From: Apostichopus japonicus
Taxonomy: Eukaryota; Echinodermata; Holothuroidea; Aspidochirotida; Stichopodidae
DNA length: 64,000 bases
Reading direction: 5' to 3'
Assembly (NCBI RefSeq): GCF_037975245.1
Contig: NC_092580.1
Span: 4,996,501-5,060,500 of the forward strand
The notes beneath the pieces were generated by a model that was given only the letters and a program-made list of their open reading frames with translations, was not told the DNA's origin and did no database searches. Of this stretch, positions 11,791 to 23,223 are shown piece after piece (position 1 is the first letter of the stretch; each line of letters starts with the position of its first letter). Both the position numbers and the translations under genes were made by a program.

Positions 11791-12727
11791 ATAAAAAGGC
11801 AAATAGTTAAGGAAAGGAAAAGAAGAGAGGGAAGGGAAAAATAGATGGAAGGAGGAGAAAGTAAACAGAGAAGAGTACGAAACAGACTAGCTAAAGAAGA
11901 AATATCTAATCTTGTTCCAAGTAAATACTCTTAAATGAGTCAAAATGCATGCTAAGTTCTTCAATACCGCCATCATTTCCTTTCGGAGGCAACATTTCAT
12001 ACTGTAGTTTGGATTGAATCCTGGGATCGGCGCTGCCCTGCTTTGACGACTTGTAAATCTGGAGTTATGCAAATTAGGCACCAACATTAGGGGTTTATAA
12101 TGAAATATTAGATTCAATTGTCTCTGTATTGGATGATCGCCATGCGCAACAGCAGATGGGAAACAGGATGTTTAAATTGTTTTCCTCATTAACATGTCAG
12201 AAGTCAATTTAACTCTGCACTTTAGTATATCCTTTTCAGCCATTTCCTGAAGCTGTTAATATAATAATTTTGAAGAACTGTTCTTAGAAAAGAATAATTG
12301 AGTGCCAAATGGTATATCCCTTCATTTCTTTAGTCATAAACTTAATGATAACTAAACTGATAGCCTATACCTATGTGTTAAAGTTGAACGAAAACGAGAG
12401 TTGGGTTCAGAATTTTGATATTCGAGTTTGCCAATGACAGATATCACATTAAATTTAAAAAAAAAGTCACATTTTTAGAAGGTTTCCTTGAAACGAAGAC
12501 CATAACTCCGATCCATTTCTTCGACTTGTTTCTGCAAAGTTGGTAGAAAGAACGGAAATAAGATTGGCATAAAAGTCTTCCAAAGGAGGGCGCAATTCCA
12601 TATCTTGAAACAGCGAGGAATTTAGAAGACTTGTTTTGGGAAGAACTTGCTGAACACCATAATCAAGCGTAGTTGAAATAAAAGAAAGAAACTTAATTGT
12701 TACAATGCTGATGTAAAACTATAAAGC

Positions 12728-13035
12728 AAGTGTTATACATAGGTCTAACGCTATAAGGGTTTGGATACTGTTGATGTAACACATATAGTGTCAAATAATT
12801 TGTTACACATGAGGGTAACACTTTAAGGGTTGGATACTGTTTGATGTAACACATATAGTGTCAAATTATGTAAAGCTAAGTGTTAACATGTATTACAAAT
12901 GATTGTAACACTTTAAGGGTTCCATACTGTTGATGTTACACATATAGTGCCAAGTTATGCCAATTTAGCACACACCTCATAAGTTTTAACATGTATTACA
13001 CATGATTGTAACACTTTAAGGGTTGAATGCTCATG
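12728..13035 (+). repeat. Tandem repeat, roughly 70-100 bp units, about four copies
   Basis: Units contain GTAACACTTTAAGGGTT, then ATACTGTTGATGTAACACA, then ATAGTGTCAAATTATG, with variable spacers. Copies start near 12730, 12800, 12890 and 12993. Diverged satellite-like DNA with no coding content. Confidence 0.75.
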
Positions 13036-13189
13036 CTCATGCAAGACTTAAATTGATCACGTCAAATTATGGAAATAACCATAATATATAAACCAAATAA
13101 GTGTTAGCATTTGATACACATTAATTGTATCAGTTGTATGTTCTTGCATGATGACTTTTAAAAATTCATAGGCTGATGTTACCCTACGC

Positions 13190-13453
13190 CAGTCGCGTAG
13201 CGAGGAATTTGCCAAGGGAGGGCAAAGCTTGTAGGCAAACTATCTAAGCGTAGCGCCACCCAGTCGGCGCGAAGCGTACAAGAACATTTTGGCCGAAAAT
13301 GCCTCCCAGATCGCTGTAAATGGCATTTCCCAGGCCTCGTAAGTTGCATCTAAGCATATTCTATTTTGAAATTACTAGCGATATCAAAAGTATGCTCAAG
13401 AGGGGGGGGGGGGCGGTCGCACACTTTGCCACCCCCTTGGCTACGCGCCTACC
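13190..13453 (+). mobile_element. hAT-like element, same family, with near-TSD
   Basis: The ends are GCCAGTCGCGTAGCG and TTGGCTACGCGCC. The flanks TACCCTAC (left) and TACCCTAT (right) match at 7 of 8 positions, consistent with an aged 8-bp target duplication. The interior carries the family core (CTAAGCGTAGCGCCACC, GGCGCGAAGCGTAC, TTTCCCAGGCCT) and a G run near 13400. The open frame crossing it is not a gene. Confidence 0.6.
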
Positions 13454-14439
13454 CTATATGCTTTGCTTCGTTTGCTTTCAACTGCCGAGGAAATTGTATA
13501 GGTTACCTCCCAGGGCAATGGCTGAGGTGATGCCAATTGAAGAGGGTCGGGCGGTGGGAAACGCATTATTTTTTTGGGGGGGGGGAGACATTCGGAAATA
13601 CTTGTCATTGGCTAGAGGGTTCAAGCACATTTTGCAATTGACAGGTGTGCGGCGAATGCCCATCGGATTCGTAGCTTATATGAGGCGTCGTTTCTTTTTG
13701 GCTCTTTCTGTATGGGAGCTTACATGCAAGAGCTATTACAATATTTCATGAAATGATCAGAAAATGAATTAAAATAGCGCCATCTCTTTTTCCGTTGCTG
13801 AAGAAAATATGACATGACTTCATATGTTACAAGTTGCAAGTAAACGAATAGGTATAACTCCAGCATATATTGACGCCATAGTGACGTTACCTTTGTTATC
13901 GTTGTACATAATTAATATTCTTAATCATATTAGTATTTGATTGACGTCTGATCAATCAAATAATGAAATCCTAAACCACGGACAACTGGGAGCAAGCAGA
14001 ACTGGTCGCATCGATAACCAACTGTTTTCAAATTTGGCGTAACTCGCTCTGTATTGAAAACTGCAGGAAATGGGTGGGTGTGGGGCGTGGGGGTGGAGGT
14101 CTTTGTTAGATGTATTAATCGGATTAAGATTTACCGGTTATGAAAACGAATATTCCACAGCCTTGTCTTTCTTGTTTTAAACAATTGGAACCAAACGTAT
14201 ATCCTGGTATTTGTTAAAGGCTAGATTGCCCGGCTCTCGGAGAATTTCCATCATTCTGTCCGGGTCAGAGAGAGTCATCTGTTTTCATTCATAATTATGA
14301 AAAGGAAATATCACAGCGCTCACCGTCGGGGTGACTCGATATGTCGAAACAATGGGCAAACCATTAATAATATACACAAACGTCGGAAGCTATTTGGGAT
14401 TGGTACGGCAGATCGGAGTGTGGCCATCTATCATAATTA
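13454..14439. other. Intergenic, no gene seen
   Basis: AT-rich sequence with one G run near 13575. No supported exons. Confidence 0.5.
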
Positions 14440-14575
14440 TCGGGGGGACGTTTGGTAAGTCAAACTACGCTACGCGCCACCATGGTTGGCGCGTAGCGTA
14501 ATGGAGAAAATTTTGAAAAAATGGCTCCCAGATTGCAGGAAATGGCACTTCCCGAGCTTGAAAACAAGACCAGAG
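14440..14575 (+). mobile_element. Fragment of the hAT-like family with a perfect palindrome
   Basis: Positions 14466-14500 form two exact 14-bp arms, TACGCTACGCGCCA and TGGCGCGTAGCGTA, around CCATGGT. The flank TGGCTCCCAGATTGCAGG and AATGGCACTTCCCGAGCTT match the family core seen at 2.3, 6.2 and 13.3 kb. Both ends are missing. Confidence 0.55.
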
Positions 14576-14814
14576 TAGTCAAATTTAGCCTACTTGCTTG
14601 TTTCATTTTGGTTCTTTATATTTTGCAATTTTTTTTTTCTTAGTCCTACTTTTTTTTTTTTTTTTTTTTTTTGCGCCGTGAATATTGGTCCGGCGTTCGC
14701 CGGACCTGCCGTACCGGCTCCGACGCCCCTGACCCAAGAAATGCGTACCCGATGCACCAGTATGCTTCTGAATAGTGTCATATTTTTAATGATACATTGA
14801 CGTATACCTATACC

Positions 14815-15320
14815 GTGTCGTTCCACAAATAATCGTTCCATTGACTCACACACTAAACTCGTCACTTGCAAGACCTGCCTAAAGCATAGATAAACGTTTT
14901 CAACTGGCATATCCTTTACCCACCACATGCATAGCTGAGGTCTTGGCCTATCATCGCACTTGCAAATGTCCATATCATGACCTTTGAAATGTTGAGCTAG
15001 AAGAGGAGCACGTTTAGCATGCTGAATCCCATTCCTACCGTCTGCTCGCTCGGAGTAATATCAAAATTTAACCAAAGAAATTTCTAAAATTGGTTAACAT
15101 CACCTTTAGGTGTCGCACCACAATTAATTGCTCCCATTGACTTACACACTAAACTCGTCACTTTCCAAGGCCGCTAGAGCATAGATATAAGTTTTCAACT
15201 GACACGTCCTACCCACCATACCATATAGATGTTGGCGCAACTTTTGCCACCATGACCGTTTAGATTTTGAGTTATAGAAGAGCTCTAAGTTTAGCATATA
15301 GTGATCCCCGAACCCATCTG
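14815..15320. repeat. Tandem pair of a diverged about 200-bp repeat
   Basis: Segments at about 14815-15020 and 15108-15310 share CACACTAAACTCGTCACTT, GCATAGAT, GTTTTCAACTG, ACCCACCA and GTTTAGCAT in the same order, at roughly 70 percent identity by eye. A short piece of the same unit recurs inverted near 40085-40130. The open frames through the copies are repeat-derived. Confidence 0.6.
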
Positions 15321-18300
15321 CCAATTCTCGATGTGGAATCTTCTTGTTTCACCACCTTAATTCACCTTCAATCCTCCAGATTTTTAGGCCATCAGTAGTT
15401 TATTTCATCCTCTTCAGCATCCAAGCATCAAAAAGATTGATGATGCCTCAGAAAATGCCCAAAATATCAATACAGTAGAGCACTTTAGGGCAATCTTCCC
15501 ACGGTTAACCACTTATTCACACCATCTGTACTTTAATGATGTTCTTTCACATTAAAAGGCCGAACACTCAGTTGATGGTAACTGTGTTAATATGCAATAA
15601 AACAAGCATCACATTTGGTAATTTTAGCTCCTTTTTTCTACAATGGTTGACCTTTCGAGCGGATGTACACTACTCTAATTGTGGTGTAAGGTATAGGGGG
15701 TTAGAGGTTAGTGTAAGGTATATAGAGGACTATACTATATCTTCTTGAAACGCCGTTTGTGAAATGAACAATTATTGACATGTAAAAGTTATTTTGAAAA
15801 TAACGAAACGTTTCCTAAATATGACTTATTTTAAGAGAGGTCTTTCAGTCACAGAGCAAGACCATAGCATGGTACAAATTCAGTAATTTACAAACAACAA
15901 GCTTGTCCTACTTCATGTTGTTAGCGTCAGTTTTTTTTTTTTTTTTTTTATGGCAATACATTTTTTACACTGTGTTAATTTTGTCAGAAGATTTAATCGA
16001 TAGTCACCATAACTATATGATAAATACTAACACAATCATAAATAATTATAATGAAAAACCGGTTGTTATTATATTTTGGGTTATTTTTTTTGTTTTTGTC
16101 ACGATTGGCCCCTCATATAATATTTGGAATTAAAGGGATATATAACGAAGAAGTCAGAAATTCGAAGAAAGAAACTCAACAGAACGCTTGTTAAAAAAGA
16201 GCATTGATTAAAATTCTTAGCTACATAGTTTGCTCGGTTCTTATGATATATATATTACAGTTTATTAATTTTACTTGTATGAGGGTCTTCTCGGCAATAA
16301 GCTGTAACGTTATACGTGAACTAGCCCACACACAATAGCTGTTTTTAATAATAAGATGTTAACGTAAATTTGACAAAATAAATTTACCTAACTTTGAGTT
16401 GCTTTATGTTGGTAAAGTTCGAGCTAGGGACTAAATCAAAACCAGTAAACAACGAAGACAGTTTGAAATGCTATTCATGCATAACGTCACAATATATTGC
16501 ACAATGTACTCGTCCAACTAAAATGAAGCAATTTTCAAAAATGTTGTATCTCAGCAATGGAACAAGCTGTCAAGTTGAGGAGTTGGACCAAAATATTTTT
16601 CTTTGTTAAAGTCTCAATACGTGTTTGCTGATGTGTTTCGGAAAACAAACTTCCGAAGCAGATTCAATGTTTATTATTCTTAATGCACTCTGACCAGGTG
16701 GGTTTTCATTGAGAAAAGCTGTCGAAATCGAAAGAAATTTATTTTTCTGTTGCCCTTATGGCGCGAACGATTTACCGTAAAATCACTGCGACCGTCCAAA
16801 TCAACATGTTCATTACACAACTGTAACCGTTATATACTCAGTACCGTCCACTTTCTTTGACCCAATTCCATGGAGGAAACGTTTGGAAACATCTGTTTAT
16901 TCAATGCAATGGAAGGAAATGACAAAATTTTGCAAGTTACATCGGTAAGATCAAAATAAAGATACTATTCAAGGGGTGTAACCTAACATAGGCTAGCCAC
17001 GAAAGTGAAATTAGTCCTATGCCTAACGGTCGTAAATAAAACACAGAGATTTGATTGGCGCATGATCTGTTGGGTGGGGCTTGCAAATTTTGATTGAAGT
17101 TTGTAGAATCTACGGACTTGTTAATAAATCTGGCGAATTTTATTCAGCTCAAATGTTCAAAGGTTTGCTGTATAGACCCCAACTATATAGCACGCTATCA
17201 TGGAAAAGTTTCTTGAGATTACGTAATCGATCTGCCGTGGTCGTAAAATGACCTCTTTCAACCAATTAGTCTGCAAAGCCTGCCACATATTCTTTCTATG
17301 AGTGTCTTTGTGTGAACGCTCTGTGATTAACCACACTGTAGACATGAACATATTTCCAAACAGTGTTTACAGAAAGAGCCTAATGGTGTTAAGAAGCTAT
17401 GCAGGCAAATTGTATCGACTTACGATCGTGGCAGTTCGATTACGTAATCACAAAACTTTCGTAGCTATAGCGTGCTATAAATGCGGCCAATAAAGCAGAT
17501 CTTTAACGGCAGATAACTCAATAAAAATAATGAATATTAATATGAAAATTGCATAGAACGGTGTCATTTTCACTGAGCTTTTAGGGCAGCTTTGAAAGGT
17601 CGAAGTTTAAATTTGGCAAACACACATTGACGTTTACACACAAACGTTTACAAAAAATATTACAAAAAAAATTATTTCTTTATTAATTATGTGGTGCGAC
17701 TATGTAGATACACGATATTAAAGGATATTTTGTTTCCATATGCTTTTAGTTCAACTTTTGGTTGTGTGTGCAAATTATACATCACGTGATAGACGAGAAC
17801 GAGGGAGTGTGAAGAATTTTAACATTTTTAAAGTTCCACTTCAGTCAATTGTTCAAATTCCTCGTTTTGTGCTATATTGTATAAAACTGCTTTGTCGTGG
17901 TGCATTCTTGATGATTCATTCGCATTATGCTAATCAATGCATTTATAGAAACGATTGGTTAAAGGACGTAGTGGTTTATCACGCCATCTTAGCATCATGC
18001 TATTAAAGGAAAATGCAGTTCAGGCACGTACAAATTCTGTCATGAGATATTAACGAATATGCATATGGTTAAATTAGCAATCGCATATTAGTATGTGTGT
18101 GTGTGTGAGAGTAGCGTGCCCCCCCCCCCCCAAAAAGGGGGCGATGGGTTGTTGAAGGCGAGTGGATACGGCCATTCGGGGGGATTTTTTTCACAACTTT
18201 CCATAAAGGCTCGTGCTCTGCCTAAATAAGTCGGGAGCACGTAACATTTGATCCGTCACCCCCCTCCCCCCCCCCCCTAATTTAACGGTTTCAGAATTCC

Positions 18301-18784
18301 TGCAAAAAAAAAAAAGTCAAATCTAAGCAAGTGCTCTTACGGTTCCAATTCTATTGAGAAGAGTCCTCCAAAACTTTTATTGTTTGCTTGTTTATAATTG
18401 TTTAATGATTTATTTATTTTCAAAGAAGATTAAGTGCAAAACATATGACAAGGGCAAATTACTTATTATGGTTAACTTTTCGGGAATATTAACCACTACC
18501 GCGATACATAGCAACACGCTGATTTACTTTATATCCTCACTAATGTTGCCACGTTGTCCACCAGCAGGATATCCGTGAAAGGTCATCAGTGTTGATCCTA
18601 CATTTTAGCGTGCTAAAAGTTGTCAAGAGTATATACCATCTAGAAGGTTTTGATTCTCCTCGTTATGCATGCCCAGATATTGGGGGCGTACAATGAATCT
18701 CTCAATGAGGCGGATTATACTTCGAAGGTGGCAAACAAATACTTTATAGGTTTGAGCATGAGTGTCCATTATTAGAGTTTCTAG
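15321..18784. other. Intergenic, no supported gene
   Basis: AT-rich, with T runs near 15930, C runs near 18121 and 18263, and a short TG repeat near 18098. A plus-strand frame at 16394-16609 contains LKCYSC-like cysteines but lacks splice or signal-peptide support. Confidence 0.5.
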
Positions 18785-18835
18785 GATATATATATATATA
18801 TAGACGTATATATATATATATATATATATATAGAC

Positions 18836-18873
<38 letters not shown>

Positions 18874-18933
18874 GTATCAATATATAAAGATAGATAGATA
18901 TATATATATTGATATATATATATATATATATAT

Positions 18934-18971
<38 letters not shown>

Positions 18972-19080
18972 GTATATAGGCCCTATATAGATATATATAT
19001 ATATATAAATATATATATATAGATATATATATATATATATAGATATATGTAGATATATGCATATGGGATATATATATATA
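18785..19080. repeat. Long compound (TA)n microsatellite
   Basis: About 300 bp of TA dinucleotides, broken by TAGACG, GATAGATAGA and GGCCCTATATAG interruptions. The Tyr/Ile open frames on the minus strand are artefacts of the repeat. Confidence 0.9.
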
Positions 19081-19189
19081 GGAGTAAAGGGGAAAAACCT
19101 ATATGCTGCAATGTAGAGAACGGCTGGATCTCGAGTGAGATACAGAAATTAAATTAGTGAATGATTGGAAGTAAAAACAGCCAATGCTT

Positions 19190-19296
19190 GGATTTGCAGA
19201 GTTTTCGAGCAAAACTATAGATTACCGAAAGGTCAAAATTTCGGTGATCTTGTACAGAAGAAGAGCTCGTTTTGCTCGAAAGCTCTGCAAAAATCC
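19190..19296. repeat. Inverted repeat, about 26-bp arms
   Basis: GGATTTGCAGAG..CGAGCAAAAC (19190-19215) pairs with GTTTTGCTCG..CTCTGCAAAAATCC (19269-19296) across a spacer of about 53 bp. It is probably a small transposon or transposon end. No target duplication was identified. Confidence 0.6.
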
Positions 19297-19904
19297 TTGC
19301 AAAGGATGTAGTGATCTGGAAAAAAATAAAAAACCTTAAATAGCCCAGAAGGATCTACGTGGAAAGAAAAAGAACTCCCAGGGCACGCTATATTCTTTAA
19401 ATCCAGGTACTATAAGACCGATAAAGTTCGTTCGTTATCTGAGATCCGGGTTCATATTTAAATACCAAAAACGATTTTCAACAGGTAATTGTAGAAAAGG
19501 GTATATACAAAGACAACAATATCCATAGACTTGAGCTGTATTCACATAGACTCAAGGTACAAGTTTCATATGTGATAGTCCAAGAAAATTTATAAAAAGA
19601 TGTGTGTTTGGGGGAAGGGGGGGGGGGGAGGGCTGATAATGTTTCTATATCTATTCAGTTTAAAATATGTTATATCTCTGGAATTCTCCTTTAAGACTAT
19701 CTTGTTGATGAAGTCCTTATTACAGCCATAAAAGTTAATGTTCATCCACCTTTTTTGAAATTGTAAAACTTTAGTCAAACCATATCAGTGTAACTTCATA
19801 CGCACCCAATTCGATAACATTTAACACTATGTCATTGACATTTTTGTAAAACACAGTTCTATAGTTTTAATAGTTTCCAGAATTTCCATAACTTCTATAA
19901 TTAA

Positions 19905-20013
19905 AAGAGATTAAAGTGTCTTGCCCAATGACACAACGTAATGATCTGGCCAGGACTCGAACCTGCAAACCTTAGATCACGAGTCCACTGCCTTAACCAC
20001 TTGACCATAAGCA
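19905..20013 (-). mobile_element. tRNA-derived SINE
   Basis: On the minus strand it reads as a tRNA-like head: A-box TGGTCAAGTGG (complement of 19998-20008) and B-box GGTTCGAGTCC (complement of 19953-19963). The tail contains TTGGGCAAGACACTTTA, a phrase found in several invertebrate SINE families. The acceptor stem does not close, so it is a SINE and not a functional tRNA. Confidence 0.65.
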
Positions 20014-20589
20014 CTTTGTTGGTATATTTTGTGTTGTAAATCATGGCGGGATGAATAAGTAGAAATAATAGAAATAATGTTAGCAGAGTTTGGCATTGTC
20101 GTCTGAGAATGAATGGCAAGTTTGTTAATCCGTTCTGCACAAATAATCATGCTGGTTTTATTTAGTAACACGTTTGCATTAAATCTAATCTACTCTTTCT
20201 TTTTTGTGTGTGAAAAGTATCTTTTATTTTCCATTTTGGTTATTCAAAAAGTGCCCTTTTGATGTGAAATTCAGAAAATTGTTAAAATGAGAAAATGTGC
20301 CCGGTGTACTGTTGAAAATTAGATTCCAAAAATACTGGAATTTGTGATACAGAAATCTCTTAGTGATCATAATCATATTGCTTATAGACGATTTGTGGTT
20401 TGCGCCCTCAACTCAAAGTCTAAAATTCCACTGCCCCCCCCCCTCCCCGCCCCTTCTTCCGATCGCATCTGAACTGCCCCTCTAAATAAGCTAGATATAA
20501 CAACTATAACCACGCGTTGTACCTGTCTGTGACCTTTCTGTGTCACTATAGCCATTTCTTTTGCCAGTCTAATGTCATTACATACGGTA

Positions 20590-20905
20590 CCGGTTCTGTG
20601 GCTGAGTGGATAAAGGCGGTGGCATTTGAAGCAATGAGGCTTAGCAATCGGGAGGTTCCGGGTTCGATACACGATTGGGTCATAAATAGTATAAGGTGGT
20701 TTTTCATCCAATAGCAATCTATGGTTTTCCCATCTGGAAATAACTTTCTAAATTGAAAAGATGCCAAATTGGAGTTAAAAATGTTGAATTGGAAACCACC
20801 CGATGTGTAATTTGTAATCGATAAGCCCATTGCGAGTTTCTTCCACATCTGTGGTCGGTTAAGCGTCTGCTGATTATGATTATGATTTTTGTTTTATTAT
20901 GATCA
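20590..20905 (+). mobile_element. tRNA-derived SINE (second family)
   Basis: A-box TGGCTGAGTGG (20599-20609) and B-box GGTTCGATACA (20661-20671) give a Ser/Leu-like tRNA head. A non-tRNA body follows to about 20870, then a GATTATGATTATGATT tail. The right boundary is approximate. The open frames on both strands here come from the SINE. Confidence 0.6.
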
Positions 20906-22470
20906 ACCGACCGATCTTCCTTCATAACTCTCCAGTTGTGTGTGATCTGAATCATAGTATCGGCTGATCATAAGCACTGTCGATTTATCAGGCCAGGCCA
21001 TGATAGATTATAATATTTTCTGTTCCCTAACACGTTATAGTGTACATACATATAGGTGTAGGATGACGTAAAAATCTATCAACTAAAGTTTCGTACTGTG
21101 TACCGACTGACCCATTGCGCAATAATCCTCCTCGGTGTAATTTCGCAGACTATATATAGTAACATAATGTCTGCCTGTTCAAGTTTTGAAATAACCACAG
21201 GAATATTTTTGGTTTTTGGAACATTGTTCACAAACAGTCTGCAGAAAAGAGGAACAATATTTGAATAGTACAAAAGTGACTTTTGTGACAAATTCATCAA
21301 ATTCAACTACAAAATTTTAATGAATTGTTTTGTTAGTTATTGAATAAAAATGGGGGGGGGGTGGATGTTATTTCATCAGTATTAATCATAATTTTGAAGA
21401 ATTTCCCCTATGTTTCGAAAATTGCTGTAAACTATAGTAGGCTAGAGATTAAAAAAAAAATTAAACCGCTTGCATTGTATATTTTACAGTCTGTTATATA
21501 ATAGCTCGGTTTCGCCATCGTAAATGCATTACCATTGACTACGTGCATCCAGACAATTCTAAATGGTTACAAAATTGGCACTCTACACAATGATCTGTCA
21601 TAACTTTAGTCGCTCTACATCTTAATATTTAAATCCATATTTTTATTCTATATTAACTCTCGCATGAACACGTTTAAGCTACAGTAGATTGTAATGTTTC
21701 CTCCAAAAACATGTTCCCAGCCACACCCTCTTTTCGTTCTCCCCCCCCCCCTCCCCCTTGGCCTACCCAACTTCCGGCGACCTCTTTAGAGACATGGTTT
21801 CAAGTTGAAGATATAGTGATACTTCCCAGGTAAAAAAAAAAAAAACATGCGCCACTTGTACGTGCAGACACATTTATACCGAGAGTATTGAGATCACTTG
21901 GACATGTGTTTAGGCCATAGAATGGTTTAGGCTTACCTTTTCCAGCAAACCCGGATTTCACTCTGTGTTGTCTTGACAATGTCGTTGTTTTTACTTGAAG
22001 CTGAACCATACATAAAGTTATAGGCTAGCCATACGTAAGTTATACAGACAGAGATTTTGAGTAAAATGTGCTGCCATGAAAACGCAATCACAATTTGGCT
22101 AGTAACCATAATTTAGTACCGTATACCCTAGGAAACTAGTCATGGGCGTTGATTTGTGGGGGACGGGGAACACGTACGCCCTTCCTCGCCCCACTATGTA
22201 GTACTAGTAGGGGAAGATTCCAGATCCAAAATGGCGTCGCAGGGAAACAAACTGGCCACAAGAAGTTGACTTTTCTCAGATGCGTAACTTATAATAAATT
22301 AGATATTTAATCGAAATAATGAAATCATGAAAGTTACTGCATTGTGTTTACTTTATTATTTCATCCACAAAAAATACAAATAAACGAGTAAACAAGCATC
22401 GAATTTTAATATCATTCAACGCTATAGCAGGGCACCCATTCTTGATTGGGAATAGTTTTATATATTTTAG
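20906..22470. other. Intergenic, one weak exon candidate
   Basis: Mostly AT-rich sequence with G and C runs (21351, 21739). The only exon-like piece is at 21937-22009 on the minus strand, listed separately. Confidence 0.5.
21937..22009 (-). CDS. Possible first coding exon, unknown gene
   Basis: An ATG at 22007-22009 opens 24 codons (begins MVQLQVKTTTLSRQ) up to a GTAAGC donor at 21931-21936, ending in phase 1. No downstream exon with a matching acceptor was found and the peptide is not recognised. It may equally be chance. Confidence 0.18.
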
Positions 22471-22565
22471 TGGACAAATAAACAATAGCTTGGACAAATA
22501 TACAGTAGCATGGACAAATATACAACAGCGTGGACAAATATACAATAGCGTGGACAAATATAGGT
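22471..22565 (+). repeat. 20-bp minisatellite, 4.7 copies
   Basis: Units start exactly every 20 bp at 22471, 22491, 22511, 22531 and 22551. The consensus is TGGACAAATATACAATAGCG with few changes. Half-units (ATGGACAAATAA) recur near 22660. Confidence 0.9.
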
Positions 22566-23126
22566 AACTATAATGACAATGATAAAATTGTACAATTAAT
22601 ATGGAAAATATATTGGCATTGAGAGATACCTCATGACATGGATACATAAATAATAACATGGACAAATAACTATAATCATAATAATAATTATAATCATAAC
22701 CAAGATACGTCGAAAAGATACATGGCAAAATCAAAAATTTATAACTACCATTGAAAAATTATTATTAAATATATAGTAGCATTTACAAGAAATCATAGAA
22801 GGGTGAATCAAAGATAACCATAAGTTACATCGGGACATCGAGAAATAGCAGAATCAAGGCTAAGTATAGGCTATTTGGACAGCTTTATGAATATTCAGTG
22901 TTTCTATATCACATATGACAGAAACATTGTGCTTTGCATACAGTTTTGACAAATGAAAAATGAATCACATGTAAACCGAACGTTCACACTGTCGACGTAA
23001 TCAAAAGATGGCTGTACGGTAGGCTACATACATAATTCGGAAAGGTTATCGTGTTTTCCTGCATATATTAACATGTTCCAGCTCTACAGTTCTACGTACG
23101 TTTAACTAGTACCACATTTCCCGTGA

Positions 23127-23214
23127 GCGTGATTTTTTTCCCAGGATGGTTGTGGGTAATTACCATAAAAGGAGGCGTGTCTCAATCAGTGCATCCTGGG
23201 AAAAAAAATCACGC
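23127..23214. mobile_element. 88-bp hairpin MITE with 9-bp target duplication
   Basis: The terminal inverted repeats are 22-23 bp. They start GCGTGAT, continue through a T run and end CCCAGGATG, with the exact complement at 23192-23214; the arms differ only in T-run length. Direct repeats TTCCCGTGA flank both sides (23118-23126 and 23215-23223). A 9-bp duplication is typical of Mutator-like transposases. There is no coding capacity. Confidence 0.85.
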
Positions 23215-23223
23215 TTCCCGTGA

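Noticed and set aside
16394-16609. Plus-strand frame with LKCYSC and further cysteines, like a Ly6/LU domain start
   Set aside because: Only four to five cysteines, no closing CN motif, no signal peptide, and no flanking splice signals that I could support.
18623-19062. Tyr/Ile-repeat open frames
   Set aside because: Produced by the TA microsatellite.
19953-20013. Possible minus-strand tRNA gene
   Set aside because: The acceptor stem does not close and the typical SINE tail follows directly.
20590-20671. Possible tRNA gene
   Set aside because: The A and B boxes are present, but the acceptor and anticodon stems do not pair and the sequence continues as a SINE body.
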